Below, in pieces: positions 11,085 through 22,926 of a stretch of 64,000 nucleotides of DNA. The position numbers were made by a program, and so were the translations under genes. Source of the stretch: Geosiphon pyriformis (Eukaryota; Glomeromycota; Glomeromycetes; Archaeosporales; Geosiphonaceae). Position 1 is the stretch's first letter. Each line of letters starts with the position of its first letter. The stretch covers positions 624,970 to 688,969 of the forward strand of contig JAAOMT010000400.1 in assembly GCA_016748015.1 (NCBI GenBank), read 5' to 3'. The notes under the pieces are model-generated. The model ran no database searches and was not told the DNA's origin. It worked only from the letters and a program-made list of their open reading frames with translations.

Positions 11085-12280
11085 ATATTTAATTTACTAT
11101 TTAATTATTTTTTAAGATTAAAAAACTTTATTAAAAGTTTTATTTAATAATCAAAATTAATTTATATTAGTATTAATCTTCTTAATTATTTAGCCAAAAG
11201 CCAAAGTGAATATTCAGAATCTTAATCAATAAAGAAAACATTTTTGAAATAATAAAAAAAAAAGAAAAAAAAATTACAGACAATAAAAAATAATAATAAA
11301 GAAATAATTATTATTTATATTGCAAAAATTCCTAATTTTTTTGAAAAAAATACTAAAACCAGTTTTCAAAAATAACTTAATTAAGTAATTAAAGCAGAAA
11401 ATACAAATAAATAAGAATAAAATAAAATATTACAAGTCTTTAAAACTGTTTTTTTTAAGTAATTTACAAACAAAAACACTTTAATTATTTTTTAAAACTA
11501 TTTTTAAAATATTAAGCAAGAATTATCTAAATTTGTTATGACTTATATTAAGAAGTTTAACAAACTTTCCCAAAAAATTTGCCAATTAAAAACAAATATT
11601 TATTACTTTAATACTCAAGTTTTAGATTAATTTATTGTTAGTTTAAAGAATAAATTAATCAAAAAAGTTTGCTTATATGTTTTAACAAACTTAGCTATTG
11701 CTATTTAACATGCTAAAAAATTATAAAAGAAACAAATTAAATCAAATTTATTAATTTAATCATTGAAAAAACCAGTTTAATAAATAATAAAAAAAATTAA
11801 CCAATTTACTAAGAAATTTAAAATCTATTTTGTTAATTAATAAAAATATTAACTATTACAAAAACAAAATCAAAAAAATTTATTATCATCTAACAACTAA
11901 TTTCAAACTTTTAATTGCTATTATTATAGAATTTTAGAACATTAAAAATACAATTATAGAAAAATACCAAAAAATTAACAAAAACAAAATAACTAATATT
12001 ATTTTTTTCAATAATAATAATTATATAATCTACTATCTATTTATTATTTACTAAAATTCAAGCTTATTTATTATTAGTCTGCTTTATAATAACTATAATA
12101 GTATTATCGACTATTTTTAATTAATTATTAATATAAAAATTGTCTTAATCCAACTAATTTATATTATAAAACTATTTTTAGTTTAACAATAATAAAATTG
12201 GTTTTAATAATTAATTAATATTTTATAACAATAATTAACAACTATTCAAATACTTTTATACTTAATTTAACTATCTTATA
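11085..12280. other. AT desert, decayed repeat sequence
   Basis: No gene is seen. The stretch is dominated by A and T runs. Because it leads into a recognisable decayed gag/protease at 12281, it is probably the gag part of that same fossil element, but no gag motif can be read here. Confidence 0.5.
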
Positions 12281-12600
12281 ATGTTTAAAAACCAGAATTT
12301 TTATCATACTGTATTTTTAAAAAATAAAATTACAGCACAACAACAAAACTTTTTTTCTAACAATATTACAATTTTACTAGCAAAAATAGCCAAAAATACA
12401 AATATTTTAGACATTTTTTCATTTAAATTTAAAGTAAATAAATTATTTTTTTTACTTAACAATATTTTTACATTAAAACAAAAAACAATCACAACTATAT
12501 ATACAGAAGTTAAAGTTAAAGAAAAACTAATTTGATTAATTTTAGATAATAAATTTGTTAAAAGTATTATTATCTACTAATAATAATCTTTAATATAAAT
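12281..12600 (+). pseudogene. Fossil gag/protease of a C-like Ty3/gypsy element
   Basis: The frame 12281-12535 aligns residue by residue with the region before and at the protease of element C: NFYHT, then QQQN, then an altered FPFEFE (FSFKFK), FLLNN for FLLSN, KQKTITTIYTE for EQKTIMAIYTE, and after TGA 12533 LILDNKFVKSIIIY for LILNSGSAGSIITY. The replacements are Glu to Lys, Ala to Thr, Val or Ile, Pro to Phe, Leu or Ser, and Gly to Asn or Lys. These are what C-to-T and G-to-A changes on both strands produce. A decayed retroelement, not a gene. Confidence 0.75.
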
Positions 12601-12905
12601 TTAAATAACTGGTTATATATAAGCAAATCATAAATTGTTTTTTTTATTTTTTATATTTAATAAGTAAAGTTCAAATACTATTTAGTACAATATATCAAAC
12701 TAAGCAATTTAAACTAAGTATAAATTATGTATTTTTTATATGTAACTAGTTACTTAAAACAATATTATATATTTATATACACAAAAACCATATTTTTAAT
12801 ACCTAAAAAAACAAATACAATTTGTGTATATTAAAATTAATTTCAAAACTTTAATAATTTCAAGCAGCTTAATTATATCATTAGACAATATAAACAAAAA
12901 ACCAT

Positions 12906-13740
12906 TATTATAATTCAAAAATTTAGCAAAAAAATCATAAAATAATATAAATTATTTAATCATAATATAACACAGTAATAATCTTAAAAAAATAATGATT
13001 AATATAATAATAAGTATTATTTTACAATAATGATAAGTATTAGCTTGCAATAATAACAAATATTAACTGATAATAGCAGCAAATATCAGATTAAGATATT
13101 AAAAAAAGAGTATTATAATGTGTTTTTTTGTAAAACTACAAATATATATATATATAGTAACTTTAATATTAAAAAAAATAACAATATTATCTAACAAGTT
13201 CATCTAATAATTTCTACTTTAATTATTTTCTAAGCTTTTATTTTTAAAATAAATATTTACAAAAATTTTTAATCAAAAAAAAATGAAAAAAATATTAAAA
13301 ATTAAATTATTATAACTTTAAGTATTAAAAAACTTACTTGTATTATTTACCAAATAAAACTATCATTTATTAGTTAAATCTTTTGAAAAAATAATTTTTG
13401 ATTAAAATTATTTATATTATTACTAATTAATAAAAAACTTTATTATGAAAATTAAGAAAAGTGCTAAAAATTATTAATATTCTATATTTCTAAATTAAAA
13501 AAATGCATTAGACAATTACAAAAATAGTAGATAGATTTTAGTTTAGTCTCTAAAAAAAGTACATAAATATATACAACAATTAGAAATTGAAAAATAATTT
13601 ATATTACAACATTAAAAAAAAAGTCTTTAATATAAACAGTAATATTATTATACAAATAAAATTAAGGAACTTATAAAAGACTGATTGCAATTAAAATAAG
13701 ATATTAAAATTTAATATATCAAAAAAACCATCTTATAATA
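12906..13740 (+). repeat. Fossil solo LTR of the element E family
   Basis: Begins TATTATAATTC and ends CATCTTATAATA, matching the E LTR in its own sense (TGTTATGGTTT...CATCCCGTAACA) with transitions as the main difference. The middle (12960-13160) retains the E repeat array in AT-shifted form and the TATATATATA box. Flanks are CCAT (12902-12905) and TTAT (13741-13744), a possible 4-bp target duplication altered by C-to-T changes. No internal element sequence is attached. Confidence 0.75.
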
Positions 13741-14010
13741 TTATTAACAGTCACAAATACTATCTTATTATATAAAATCAAACTATTTTTTTTCTATAAA
13801 AGCATAATGTTTAGAATAAATAAACCAAATATTCAACCTATATGCCAATCTCAAATCATACACAAAATTTATAATTTTACTGCTAGCAATTTTAACATCT
13901 TTAAAAATAAACAAAAATTTATAAAGCTAGTTTTTAAAAATAAAACTTTTATATAAAACAATATATATAATAATATTAAAAAACATAAAAAAAACAGTTA
14001 AAATACACAT

Positions 14011-14019
14011 AATAACAAC
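14011..14019. repeat. Target site duplication of LINE D (left copy)
   Basis: AATAACAAC here is repeated exactly at 30753-30761, right after the A-rich 3' tail of LINE D, and so defines the element as 14020-30752. Confidence 0.85.
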
Positions 14020-14153
14020 CAAAGCTTTTTGTCTCTCATCAATCCTCTGGCCATTATGAGAGTGAAAAAAAATATGGAAGAAATCTTTTTATCTTATTCC
14101 TTCTTTCTTTGTTCATTTAAGTCATTTTTTCCAACACATTTATTTTTGTCATA

Positions 14154-16071
14154 ATGGAATCAGTGAGCATGTCTGCTGGTGGTTCTGGTTCATTATCAAT
14201 TGGATTGGGGTCCCACTCTGGTAATAAAGATACCAAAAAAAAGACATGAGTCAATAATGTATACTCTTGTGGTCCTTCTTTCAAGAAGCCAAACAAATCT
14301 GGGGCTTCCAGTGCCATTGTGGATTCATTGACTGGGCCTTTGTCTGCTGAAATATTACAAGCTACTGGTATTAGACACGACAGATCTTAGGGCAGTGAGA
14401 TAGAAAGCGAAGAAAGCAGTGTGAGTGAAGTGTCAGATGTGGAGAACTTGAAGGGCACAGTTATTAAAGAAATGAGCTATATTGACTCCAATGCTTCTGA
14501 AATAAATGACATAATGGATAATGCAACTCTTAAGAAAACACAGACGAAAACTTATGTCTTAGAACAACTGCCAAAGGTACCCTCCTTTGTGGATGTAAGT
14601 AAAGATAATAATGAGTTGGTGCTCCCAGTGCCTAAATTTGTTGGACCCAATTAGCTATTATCTGTCGAGTCACGTGTCCTGAAAAAATGAAGTTTCGAGC
14701 CAGTAAAATTGTTTACATTAGATGTTGAACTATCTGCTATACCTGGAAAAACTAATGGTAATAAGCTTATTATGATTAAAAAGATTTTTTATCGAATAAA
14801 TGGTTTTGGGGGGGCTTCTACTCCCTCAAAATTCCCAGAAATCATTAGATCTTCATTTACTTCTGAGAAAAGTTTGAAAAAAGCAAGAGATTTGGCTGTC
14901 AGTGAGAAAATCTTAGTTAATAATAATGTTAAGCAGGTAAACAAGTGTTCAAATCAGAAAATTATTGTTAAGGAGATTCCTGTTGATCTTCCCAAATCAG
15001 CAGTAGAATTTGTTTACCAAATTTAGCAAAATTGTGTCGATTAAAATGCAACTGATTGGTTTATGGCAAAAAGCTTTGATAGAGTTTAAGTTTTCTGAAA
15101 TAGCTAATTTGGTCGCAGCTGAATGGTCTATTCTCATGGAAAAGAACTCCATTCATGTGGCAAAGGCAGTTAATAACAAACAAACATGAGTATTAAGAAA
15201 CCAACATCAAGCATTGCTATATACACTACCTGTTGGCACTACTGCTTATGATCTTTCTGGCTTATTGGCATCCTATGATAAGAAAATTTGTTTTATCGGT
15301 CATAATTTGGCAATGTATGTTCATGATAAGTGTGCTGTAATTTGTTTTGGTAATGAGACATCCAAATTGGCAGCCATTGGTTTTCTGCCTGTTTTCAAGA
15401 GTGTGAATTTGTATTGGGCTGGTCTCTTTTTGGCTTGTTGCGTTAAATGTAAACAATATGATCATGTTTCTGATTTCTGTTTATTGGGAGGTCTCTCTGG
15501 CATTTGTGGGAAATAGGTGGTAACTCCTCAGGATCAGGTTTGTTTGGCCAATATATATAAGAAGAAACAGGCTCCCATCACTCATCCAGTTTCTTTTGGT
15601 GGTCTCTTCTGGGCAAAGGTTGTTGGTGGGTTTTCTTTCTCTCTTCTCTCTGTTCGAAAGGTTTTGGCTAATGTTGGCTTTTTTTCAGAGATGAAGCCAT
15701 CTCTACCAGTTGTGAATGGAATCAATAATAGGTTTGCTGCTCTTGAGTGTAGTCTCGCCAGCCTTGCAGAACAGGTGGACAAGCTGGCTAAGAGGTTGGA
15801 TGTACTTGGGCCAATGGTTTCTCAGCCTAGCCCTGAATGTCAGCCATTGGTGATCTCTTCATTACAGGATTAAGGGGTGGATGTAGTAATAAGTGAGAGT
15901 TTGGGTGCATCTGCTGGTGGTGTGGCTGTTGTGGAAGTGGTGTCATTTGATATGTCTTCAGTATTAAAGCTGAAAGACAGCATGAAGTGTTTGATAGAAA
16001 TGGTTTTGGGGCTTTCAGCCAAAGTGGATAGTCTTAGTACAGATTTGGTATCACAACCTCCTTTCCAATGA
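14154..16071 (+). pseudogene. LINE D ORF1, nucleic-acid-binding protein, degraded
   Basis: ATG 14154 starts a Ser/Gly-rich frame read to about 15026, then continued in another frame (from 15031) to 16071. A CCHC zinc knuckle, CVKCKQYDHVSDFC, is at about 15442-15483. The C-terminal part has heptad-like segments (for example LASLAEQVDKLAKRLDVL, near 15760), consistent with a coiled coil. Stops are at 14247, 14388, 14652, 15187 (TGA), 15514 and 15871. LINE ORF1 proteins coat the element RNA and help target-primed reverse transcription. The family is recognised by position and knuckle only. Confidence 0.75.
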
Positions 16072-16085
16072 GTGATCTAGTTTGA

Positions 16086-16948
16086 AAAGTTGCCACCTGT
16101 AATGTTAGGGGAATGAACAATCCTACAAAACAGAATAATATCATGTGTTGGCATAAGGATATAAACAATTTGGTTTCGATTTTAACAGAGACAAAGCTAA
16201 AAGGAAAGATCTGCCCTTGGATTGCTAACAAATTCAGTGGTGTCCGAGTGTTTATCTTAGATTTGAACTCTGGGTACTTGGGTTTGGGTGTTGCTATAGT
16301 TATGAATAATTCTTTGACAAAACATGTGTATAAGGTCTCTAAGGTATCTGGTCATTTTATTTCTATCAAGTTGTTCTTTAGGAATAGATTTTCTGTTTCG
16401 ATTCTAGGGCTCTATGCTGGTGCTTCTTCTGCAATTCGTTTCTTTCAGGCTGATGTTATTAATTTTCTTATTGCCAAAGCTACAAATAAGTCCACTTTTG
16501 TTATTTTTGGTAGTAACTTCAATAAAAATGGCTCTTACAAGTGTGCAAGCTTTAAAAAGTGTTTTAGTCTAGGTCTAGTTAATTCATTGACTAAAAGCTC
16601 AGTGACCAAAATGCCTACATGGGAGAATTCCAGAGGTATTGTTAAGATAATTGACTACATTTTTGTTTCTTTAAATTTGGTTAACACAATTTTGTGCTGT
16701 AATATTCTAGGTGTTGATGAGCACTTTGACATAGATCATTATGCTGTCTCTGTGTCCATGGGTTTGGGAGAACTTTTGAATATGCAGTTGAACTCTTTTC
16801 ACAAACAGGCTAACAGAGATTGCTGAAAGTTTGATGTTAAAAATGCTAATGAGGTTACATGGAATGAGTTCAAGGATGCTATGGCAGCTAATGTTGCTAT
16901 GTTCTCTGATGGGTTTGCTATATCTAAGAGGTATTTGGATCTGGATGC
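16086..16948 (+). pseudogene. LINE D ORF2, endonuclease part
   Basis: After a stop at 16083 the frame opens with VATCNVRGMNNP, the first motif of APE-type LINE endonucleases. It continues with the metal-binding ILTETKLKG, GSNFNKNGS (Asp replaced by Asn in G-D-x-N), DYIFVS and IDHYAVS. One TGA at 16824 stands where a Trp codon is likely. The reading frame is cut inside an Ala codon at 16948 by element C and continues at 26819. The endonuclease would nick target DNA to prime reverse transcription. The ORF2 start itself is not certain. Confidence 0.88.
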
Positions 16949-17922
16949 TGTTACCGGAGGTTTTTGGTCTCTTTTCTTGAATGTTGTTAATGTTTGTTTG
17001 TTGTGAATTCACGTTTTCTAGAAGTAGTTAAACCTCTAATAACTGAATTTATCTTCAAATTATCTCCTATAATTTGAACTGCTGGGCTTATAAGTGGAAT
17101 GGCCAATTCTGTGCCAGTTACTTTATGTAGTTACATTGTAGTAAATGTCAACTCTTTCCTAGAAATTGCTCGTCTGGAAGCTTACTAAAATGTATAGTTA
17201 CTTTGCTGTGAAAGTCAACTCTTCTACAGGAATCTTGTCTGTAGACTACCCTAATAATTGTAATAAGAAAAGAAAAAAAAAATAAAAGAAATGTAAAAGA
17301 AATAGAATTTTTGTCAAGAGAAACGTTTTCTATCCAGGCCTGGAGTTACTAACAGTTTACTGAAATTGGTAGCTAATCAATTTCGAAATATTAGTTGGGG
17401 ATTTTCCAAGTACAATAATTAAAGAATTTGGTTTTTTTTGAATTATTTGATATTTATTTCTTTTTGTGTGTATAAGAACAGTTTTAAGAAATAAATCTAA
17501 AGTAAGATACATTTTCTCGAAGAGAGAAGCTTTTCTTTTATACAACTTATTGTAACACTATTCTATGAACTTGAACTTTGCTATTTTCTACAATTTCGCT
17601 GAACTAAAGATATATTTCAGCAAACTACAAGTTATTTCTGCGAACTATTAAATATTTCAGTGAACTATCAATTATTTCAGCAAATTTTTACAAATTTCAG
17701 CAAACTTTTGAATATTACATAGTTCAGGGTATTACATGATTGATCATCACAATTAGGTTACATTTGTGTTGTGTACAATTTGGGTTATTAATTAAATGAT
17801 AATTTTGGACATTTTTGCTAATGTAATAAGTGATAATTTGAAATGATAATATATGCTAATTAATGATAAAAATTATAAGATAATTTCATGCTAAATAATA
17901 TCTCTAATTTTGTCTGGTAACA
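16949..17922 (-). repeat. 3' LTR of element C
   Basis: Plus-strand ends TGTTACCGG and GGTAACA. Repeated at 25834-26814 with mostly transition differences. It contains six 20-21-bp units beginning ATTTC (17593-17713 on the plus strand). In the element's sense these lie upstream of a GTATAAAAG TATA box (17529-17543). Confidence 0.95.
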
Positions 17923-17938
17923 TAACCTCCTCCTCAAG
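17923..17938 (-). other. Polypurine tract of element C
   Basis: In the element's sense TTGAGGAGGAGGTTA directly precedes the LTR start. It overlaps the region just after the ORF3 stop (17940-17942). Confidence 0.8.
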
Positions 17939-17939
17939 A

Positions 17940-18619
17940 CTAAGCTCCATCAAAGTCCAAGTACTGTTTGTCATTTCCAAATAATAATCCAAAATTATTG
18001 AAGAAATTTGGTCTGAAAATTGTTAAAATTTCAGTTTTGTGAGCTTTCCAATGTATTGAATCTTCAAAGGTTGAAAAATTGGGTTTTGTAGTACGTTTTC
18101 ACAGGTGTGGAATAGGTTATAAAGTCTAAGAGCAGCTCTGAGCCTGTAGCGACTGTTTGTTAATCCAGCTGTTGTCTTAAATTCATTGTGGAGTTGTTTC
18201 TGAATAGCTTCTTTTGTAAAGTTTGCTGTTGTAAGTTCCAGTTTCCATTTGTAGAGTGTTTTTTCAATGTAAAAATATCTATAGATTGGAGGATATTCAG
18301 TGTTTTCCTCATTGAGACACAGTTAAAGTCTTTGTTGAATTGTAGCATTTGGTGGAATACTAATCAGAGTGAGCATTAGGTTTTCTCTTAAAGCAAGCTT
18401 TAAAAGTTCTGGCAGGTGAATTCCAGTATAACTTCTTGTGTTCTTCTTATACAGATGATATTTTCGTGAATTTGAGGCTAAATTTGTAACTACTTCTGTT
18501 TGGGTATAATTAATGTGGTTTCCAGTAACAGTAATGGATAATTTGGGTATTGTTTTTAAAGCTAACATTAGTTTTTGGGATAATTGTTGAATGTTTTGAG
18601 GAATAGTCATTATAAGCAA
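17940..18619 (-). pseudogene. Element C ORF3, broken
   Basis: Starts MLIMTIPQNIQQL with the SITVTGNHINYTQ strand pattern that also marks ORF3 in A, E and F. After a TAA (about 18323) and a frame change it continues as RYFYIEKTLYKWKLELTT...NLFHTCENVLQNP...YIGKL and ends LDFDGA with TAG at 17940-17942. It aligns in order with the E ORF3 (VYRIFKAFENCHKLLLDP...SIGRL). Total length fits about 220 codons. Unknown function; the C-terminus touches the polypurine tract. Confidence 0.6.
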
Positions 18620-18731
18620 TTTAAAATAAAAGAAAATTATTTTTGGTGTATGGGTTTTTATGTTATTTTTGTTTTGTTTTTGTGAGATTGTTTCTAAATT
18701 ATAAGAAGATAACTATAATAATAAATTTAAA

Positions 18732-20117
18732 TTAAGTGTTTAAGTTGGGAGGCTGTTCAATGACAACTATTAGTTCTAAATTTCAGGGAATGTCTTTGGG
18801 ATTGATTAAAAGGGAATGTGTACCAATTTGTGGAATTAATGGTTCAGGATTGTTTCTGAAATTATAGTGTTTCAAATGATCTCTATGTGCAACTTTTGCT
18901 AGAATTTTGTCATCAAGTCTTAGCTTATATGATCCGTTGTCTAAAACTTCATGGATAAAGAATAGTCCATCCTATTTATTCTCAAATTTTCCACTCCATT
19001 GTTTTTCAGCTTTAGTTCTGTGTAAGAGAACTTTGTTTCCAATTTTAAATTCATTGGTGACTGGAGGCAATTTGTCATCATGCCATTCTTTTTGTTGAGC
19101 TTGGGAGTGTTCAATATGGGTGGCTGCTATTCGTCGTTTTCCTTCCAATGTGCTAAGTAGAGTGTAGGCTCTTTGTTGAAGCGTTTCTTGGAAATTGTTT
19201 TCATCAATTGGTTGTGTTGGGTATGTTTCCACTATGAAACTAATTGGTAATGTTGCTGTCCTTCCGTAAGTTAAATCAAATAGTGTGTGTTTCATGGTAT
19301 CTTGTTTTAGTGTCCTATATGCTAGTAATACTGATAGAATAAAGAGATTCCATTCTTGTTCAAAATTGGTTGAAACTTTGGCTAATGATTCACACAATGT
19401 TCTGTTAAACCGTTCTACAAGTCTATTTGTTTGTGGATGGTAGGGTGAAAATAATGGTCTCTTGACATTAAATCGTCCACAAATTTTCTGGATTAAATTG
19501 TTCATAAAATGTGTTCTTTGATCAGATAAAAGTTCTATTGGGCATCTATGTCTACAAATAATGTCTTTATAGATAAAGTTTGCTACTGATTTTGCATCTG
19601 CCCATTAAATGGCTCTGACTTCAGGCCATTTGGTAAGATAGTCTATGGCTACTGCAATATAGCGGTTTCCTTGGTTTGTGATAGGTAGTGGTCTGACTAA
19701 ATCGATACCAACTCTGTCAAAAGGCTGTCCAACTTTGATTGGGTTTAAAGATTCTGTAAGACAAGTTCCTTCTCTTCTTTGACAACTATCACAAGATTCG
19801 ATATATTCGTGAATGTCTTTTTTCATTTAAGGCCAAAAGTAGTATTCTAGTGTTCTTTGGGTGGTGCTGTCTTTTCCGAAGTGGGCTGATGAAGAATCTG
19901 AATGCATGTTATATAATATAGTCTCTTTTTTCTGTTCTTGTATTAATCTGAGTGGTATGTCTGGGTTTTTGAAATTTTGATAATAAATAATGTTGTTGTG
20001 TAGAAAATATTGTTTGACTTGTTGTTGTAGTCAATGTCTTTTATCTGAAGACCAATCTGTTGGGATTGTTAATGTTTCCAAATATTGTTTGAGATTGTTG
20101 TAGTTTTCCAAATTCAT
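18732..20117 (-). pseudogene. Element C integrase, separate ORF, catalytic residues kept
   Basis: ATG (plus-strand CAT at 20115-20117) starts 52 bases after the stop that ends RNase H, in another frame. 461 codons with the frame kept throughout. Order: N-terminal extension MNLENYNNL, HHCC module (H-S-D...AHFGK...CDSC), core Asp in VGIDLVRPL, second Asp in LLSDQRTHF, Glu in NRLVERFNRTL, then a GPF/Y-type tail. It is the only integrase in the window with all three D, D, E residues. Stops include TGA 20036-20038, TAA after YYFWP near 19827, TAA in the WPE region near 19605, and TGA in DIP*NLEL. It ends with TAA 18732-18734. Confidence 0.88.
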
Positions 20118-21999
20118 TGTTTGTTGGTTCTTTTGGTTGGTTAAGTTGATTGTTGGTTTTTGTGTTTTTCTAATCTTGTCTCATTCTGGAGAGACAGTCA
20201 ACATTGGTGTGGAGTTTTCCTGGTTTGTGATGTACTATGTATCAATAGTTTGCTAGAAATCCTGTCCATCAGGTTTGTTTTGCATTCAGCTAAGTATTTT
20301 TGTTCTAAAGCCATTTGAGTCCAATATTATCAGTGATAATATCGAATTCTTTAGACCTAAGATAAAGGTTGAAGTGGTGTAGGGCCCAAATTATGGCTGC
20401 TGTTTCTAGTTCTGTGGCAGGGTAGTTTTTTTCAGCTGGTTTTAATGTTCTGCTAGCATAAGCAATTACTCGCTTATTTCTATTGTCATCTAGTTGTGAT
20501 AAGATGGCACCAAAGACAGTATACGAAGCATCTGTAGCTAGTTGAAATTGGTTGTTGAAATCTGGGTAGGCAAGAATTGGAGCTGTTGTCAGTTTTTCCT
20601 TGAGAATTTCAAAAGCTTTTTGGTGTTCGGTAGTCCATTTGTATTCAACATTTTTGGTGATGAGCTGGTTGAGGGGTTTTGCAATTTCCAAGAATCCTTT
20701 AATAAATTTCCGATAGTTGGATGCTAATCCTATGAATCCTCTTAGTTCTGTAGTGTTTCGAGAAGTTTTAAAGTTTTTAACAATGCTGATTTTTTCAGGA
20801 TCTGGTTTGATTCCATCTTTACTAATAATATGACCAAGAAAGACCAGGCTTGTTTTTCCAAAGTAGCATTTTTTGATATTGAGTTTTAGTCCTGCTTTTC
20901 GTAATCATTGAAAAACTTCTTGCAGGTGTTTTAAGTGTAATTCGAACAATGGAGAATAAACATCAGTATCGTCAAGATAAATGACTACTGACTTTCAAAG
21001 AAGTCCTTGGTACACAACATCCATTAATCTCTGAAACATTGCTGGTGCATTGCATAATCCAAAAGGCATTACATTGAACTCATAATTTCCGCCTTGGGTG
21101 GTAAATGCTGTTTTGGAGCGATCTTTGGGATTCATAACAACTTGCCAGTAACTGTTTTCTAAATCTAGTGTTGAAAAGTATTTGGATTTTCTAAGAGCAT
21201 CTAACATGTCATCAATCCGGAGAAAGGGGTAGGCATCTCCAATTGTAACACTGTTGAGTTGTTGATAGTCAACACAAAATCGGATCTTTCCATTTTTCTT
21301 TTTAACTAGCACTACAGGTAAAGCCCAAGGACTCATAGAGAATTGGATGAGCCCATTGTTAAGCATTTGTTGTACTTCTTCTCGGATGAATTGGTGGCTT
21401 CCTGGAGCAACTCGATATGCTTGTTGTCTTCTTGGTTTGGCATCTCCTGTATAAATTTGGTGTTGGACCAAATCAGTTCTTCCTAAGTCATTGTTGTTTT
21501 CAGCAAAGATATCGGCAAATTCTGCAATTAGCTTTTTGAGCTGGGTTTGTTGTTGTGGTTCAAGTTGTCCCATGTTAATTCGAGATAGTTTTTCCATGAC
21601 AACATAATAGTTTTCGGAGCTGGGGTTTGGGTTGATTTTTGGTAATAAATGTTCAATAATTTCAGAGAAATTGGGAACTGTTTGCGGTAATTTTTGTTGA
21701 AATATATTACTGTGAATAACTCCAATTTCTAAACTATTTAATAAAATTATGGGGTAATTATTGGGGTTGTAAAAAGTAACTTAGACTTTCTTTATTCCTT
21801 CTGGAATATAAATGTTTGGAATCGAAATATTATGTTCCAAGCAGACTTGTTCATTGAACTCAAAAATTTGCTGTGTGGTTGTTGGCTTTGGGCAGGTGTA
21901 AATTTCCAGATGTTCTCCAAAGGGTGAGATGGTAATTGGTTGTAGAAGTCTGAAAATCTGGTGAGATTTGTTCTATGTGTTAAAAGCTATATTAACTGG

Positions 22000-22430
22000 A
22001 ACTGTGAATCATCCAGTTGAACCAAAATCTTGGGTTCCTCTATCACTTTTTCCTAATTGTTCTCTTTAATTAACTAGTTGCAAACCCGAAATGTTGATTA
22101 AGGGTAGGTAAATAGCTTGGACAATTTTTTTAGCATGTTTGATCTTGAATGGTTTATCAGTTTCATTTTGAAGCATCACTGTAATGTCTCCAATATATCC
22201 AGCATCGATTATTCCTCCTCTGACATTGATTTTTTTGCTTGCCAGAAAAGACCAGGAGGTGATTTGAACCATTGCTTCTAGCAGGATTTTGAGTGCAATT
22301 TTGAGGTTGATTTTTGTGAGAAATTTGGGTTTGAGAACAAGAGTATTCTTGCCTGGATATTTTAGGTCATATCCAGCATCAATTTCATGTGCTTTTTCGG
22401 GTTTTATTCTGTGTCCGTTGTTGTTAAAGT
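22000..22430 (-). other. dUTPase domain of element C polyprotein
   Basis: Trimeric dUTPase motifs in order: motif 1 DAGYDL, motif 2 region changed to SFLASKKI, motif 3 GIIDAGYIGDI with the catalytic Asp and Tyr, motif 4 VQAIYLPL, and motif 5 RGTQDFGSTG (after the stop near 22066). dUTPases hydrolyse dUTP to dUMP and keep uracil out of new cDNA. The domain lies between protease and RT and occurs in the same place in E and F. It is preceded by a small C-x2-C...C-x2-C module (CEECIMPCNEQWCPEC). Confidence 0.88.
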
Positions 22431-22926
22431 ATTTAAGTTGTAAGGCAGGCTGATTTTTGATAAGGTAGATAGGTGTTGTTTCAATTTTTTCCATTGCTTC
22501 AGGTTCTCTAAATTCAATTTCGTTCTCATTATTTTCGCTGGACAAGGGGATACTAAGAGCGTAGCATTCAGGACACCACTGTTCATTGCAAGGCATAATG
22601 CATTCTTCACATAGCCTAATGTTCATTTGCTCTAATTATTGAATTTGAGCTTCTTGGGTTGGATAAGTGTGACTTGCAATTTGGTGGTAGACTTCTACTT
22701 TGTCTTCATAATTAAATCCAGCTAATTCTATGGTGTATTCAATGTATTCTGCTTCCTTCATTTGACGAACATCTTCTTTGGTAGCTCCATTAATTAATGC
22801 TATTGCTAGGTCGAAAATCATCTCAGCATCATAAGAGTAGTAATAAAGTTTGTTGAGAGCACTGTTGTATGCTGCATTAAAGGGTGTTCCTTTTTTTACT
22901 TTTTCTGAAATTGATAAAGCATATTG

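Larger units (their letters stand above)
12640..14019 (-). pseudogene. Fossil LINE 3' region, interrupted by a fossil LTR
   Basis: 12650-12760 aligns, with many C-to-T and G-to-A changes, to the LINE 3' UTR at about 38055-38155 (for example GTTCAAATACTATTTAGTACAA here, GTCTAAACACTACCTAGTATAA there). 13760-14010 aligns likewise to the C-terminal coding part of the 38 kb LINE copy. The two pieces are separated by the fossil LTR 12906-13740. LINE D later inserted at 14019/14020. Confidence 0.6.

Noticed and set aside
16707-17012. Minus-strand frame starting MNSQQTNIN, also present at 25697-25897
   Set aside because: It reads across the LTR edge and appears twice because the LTR is repeated; no domain.
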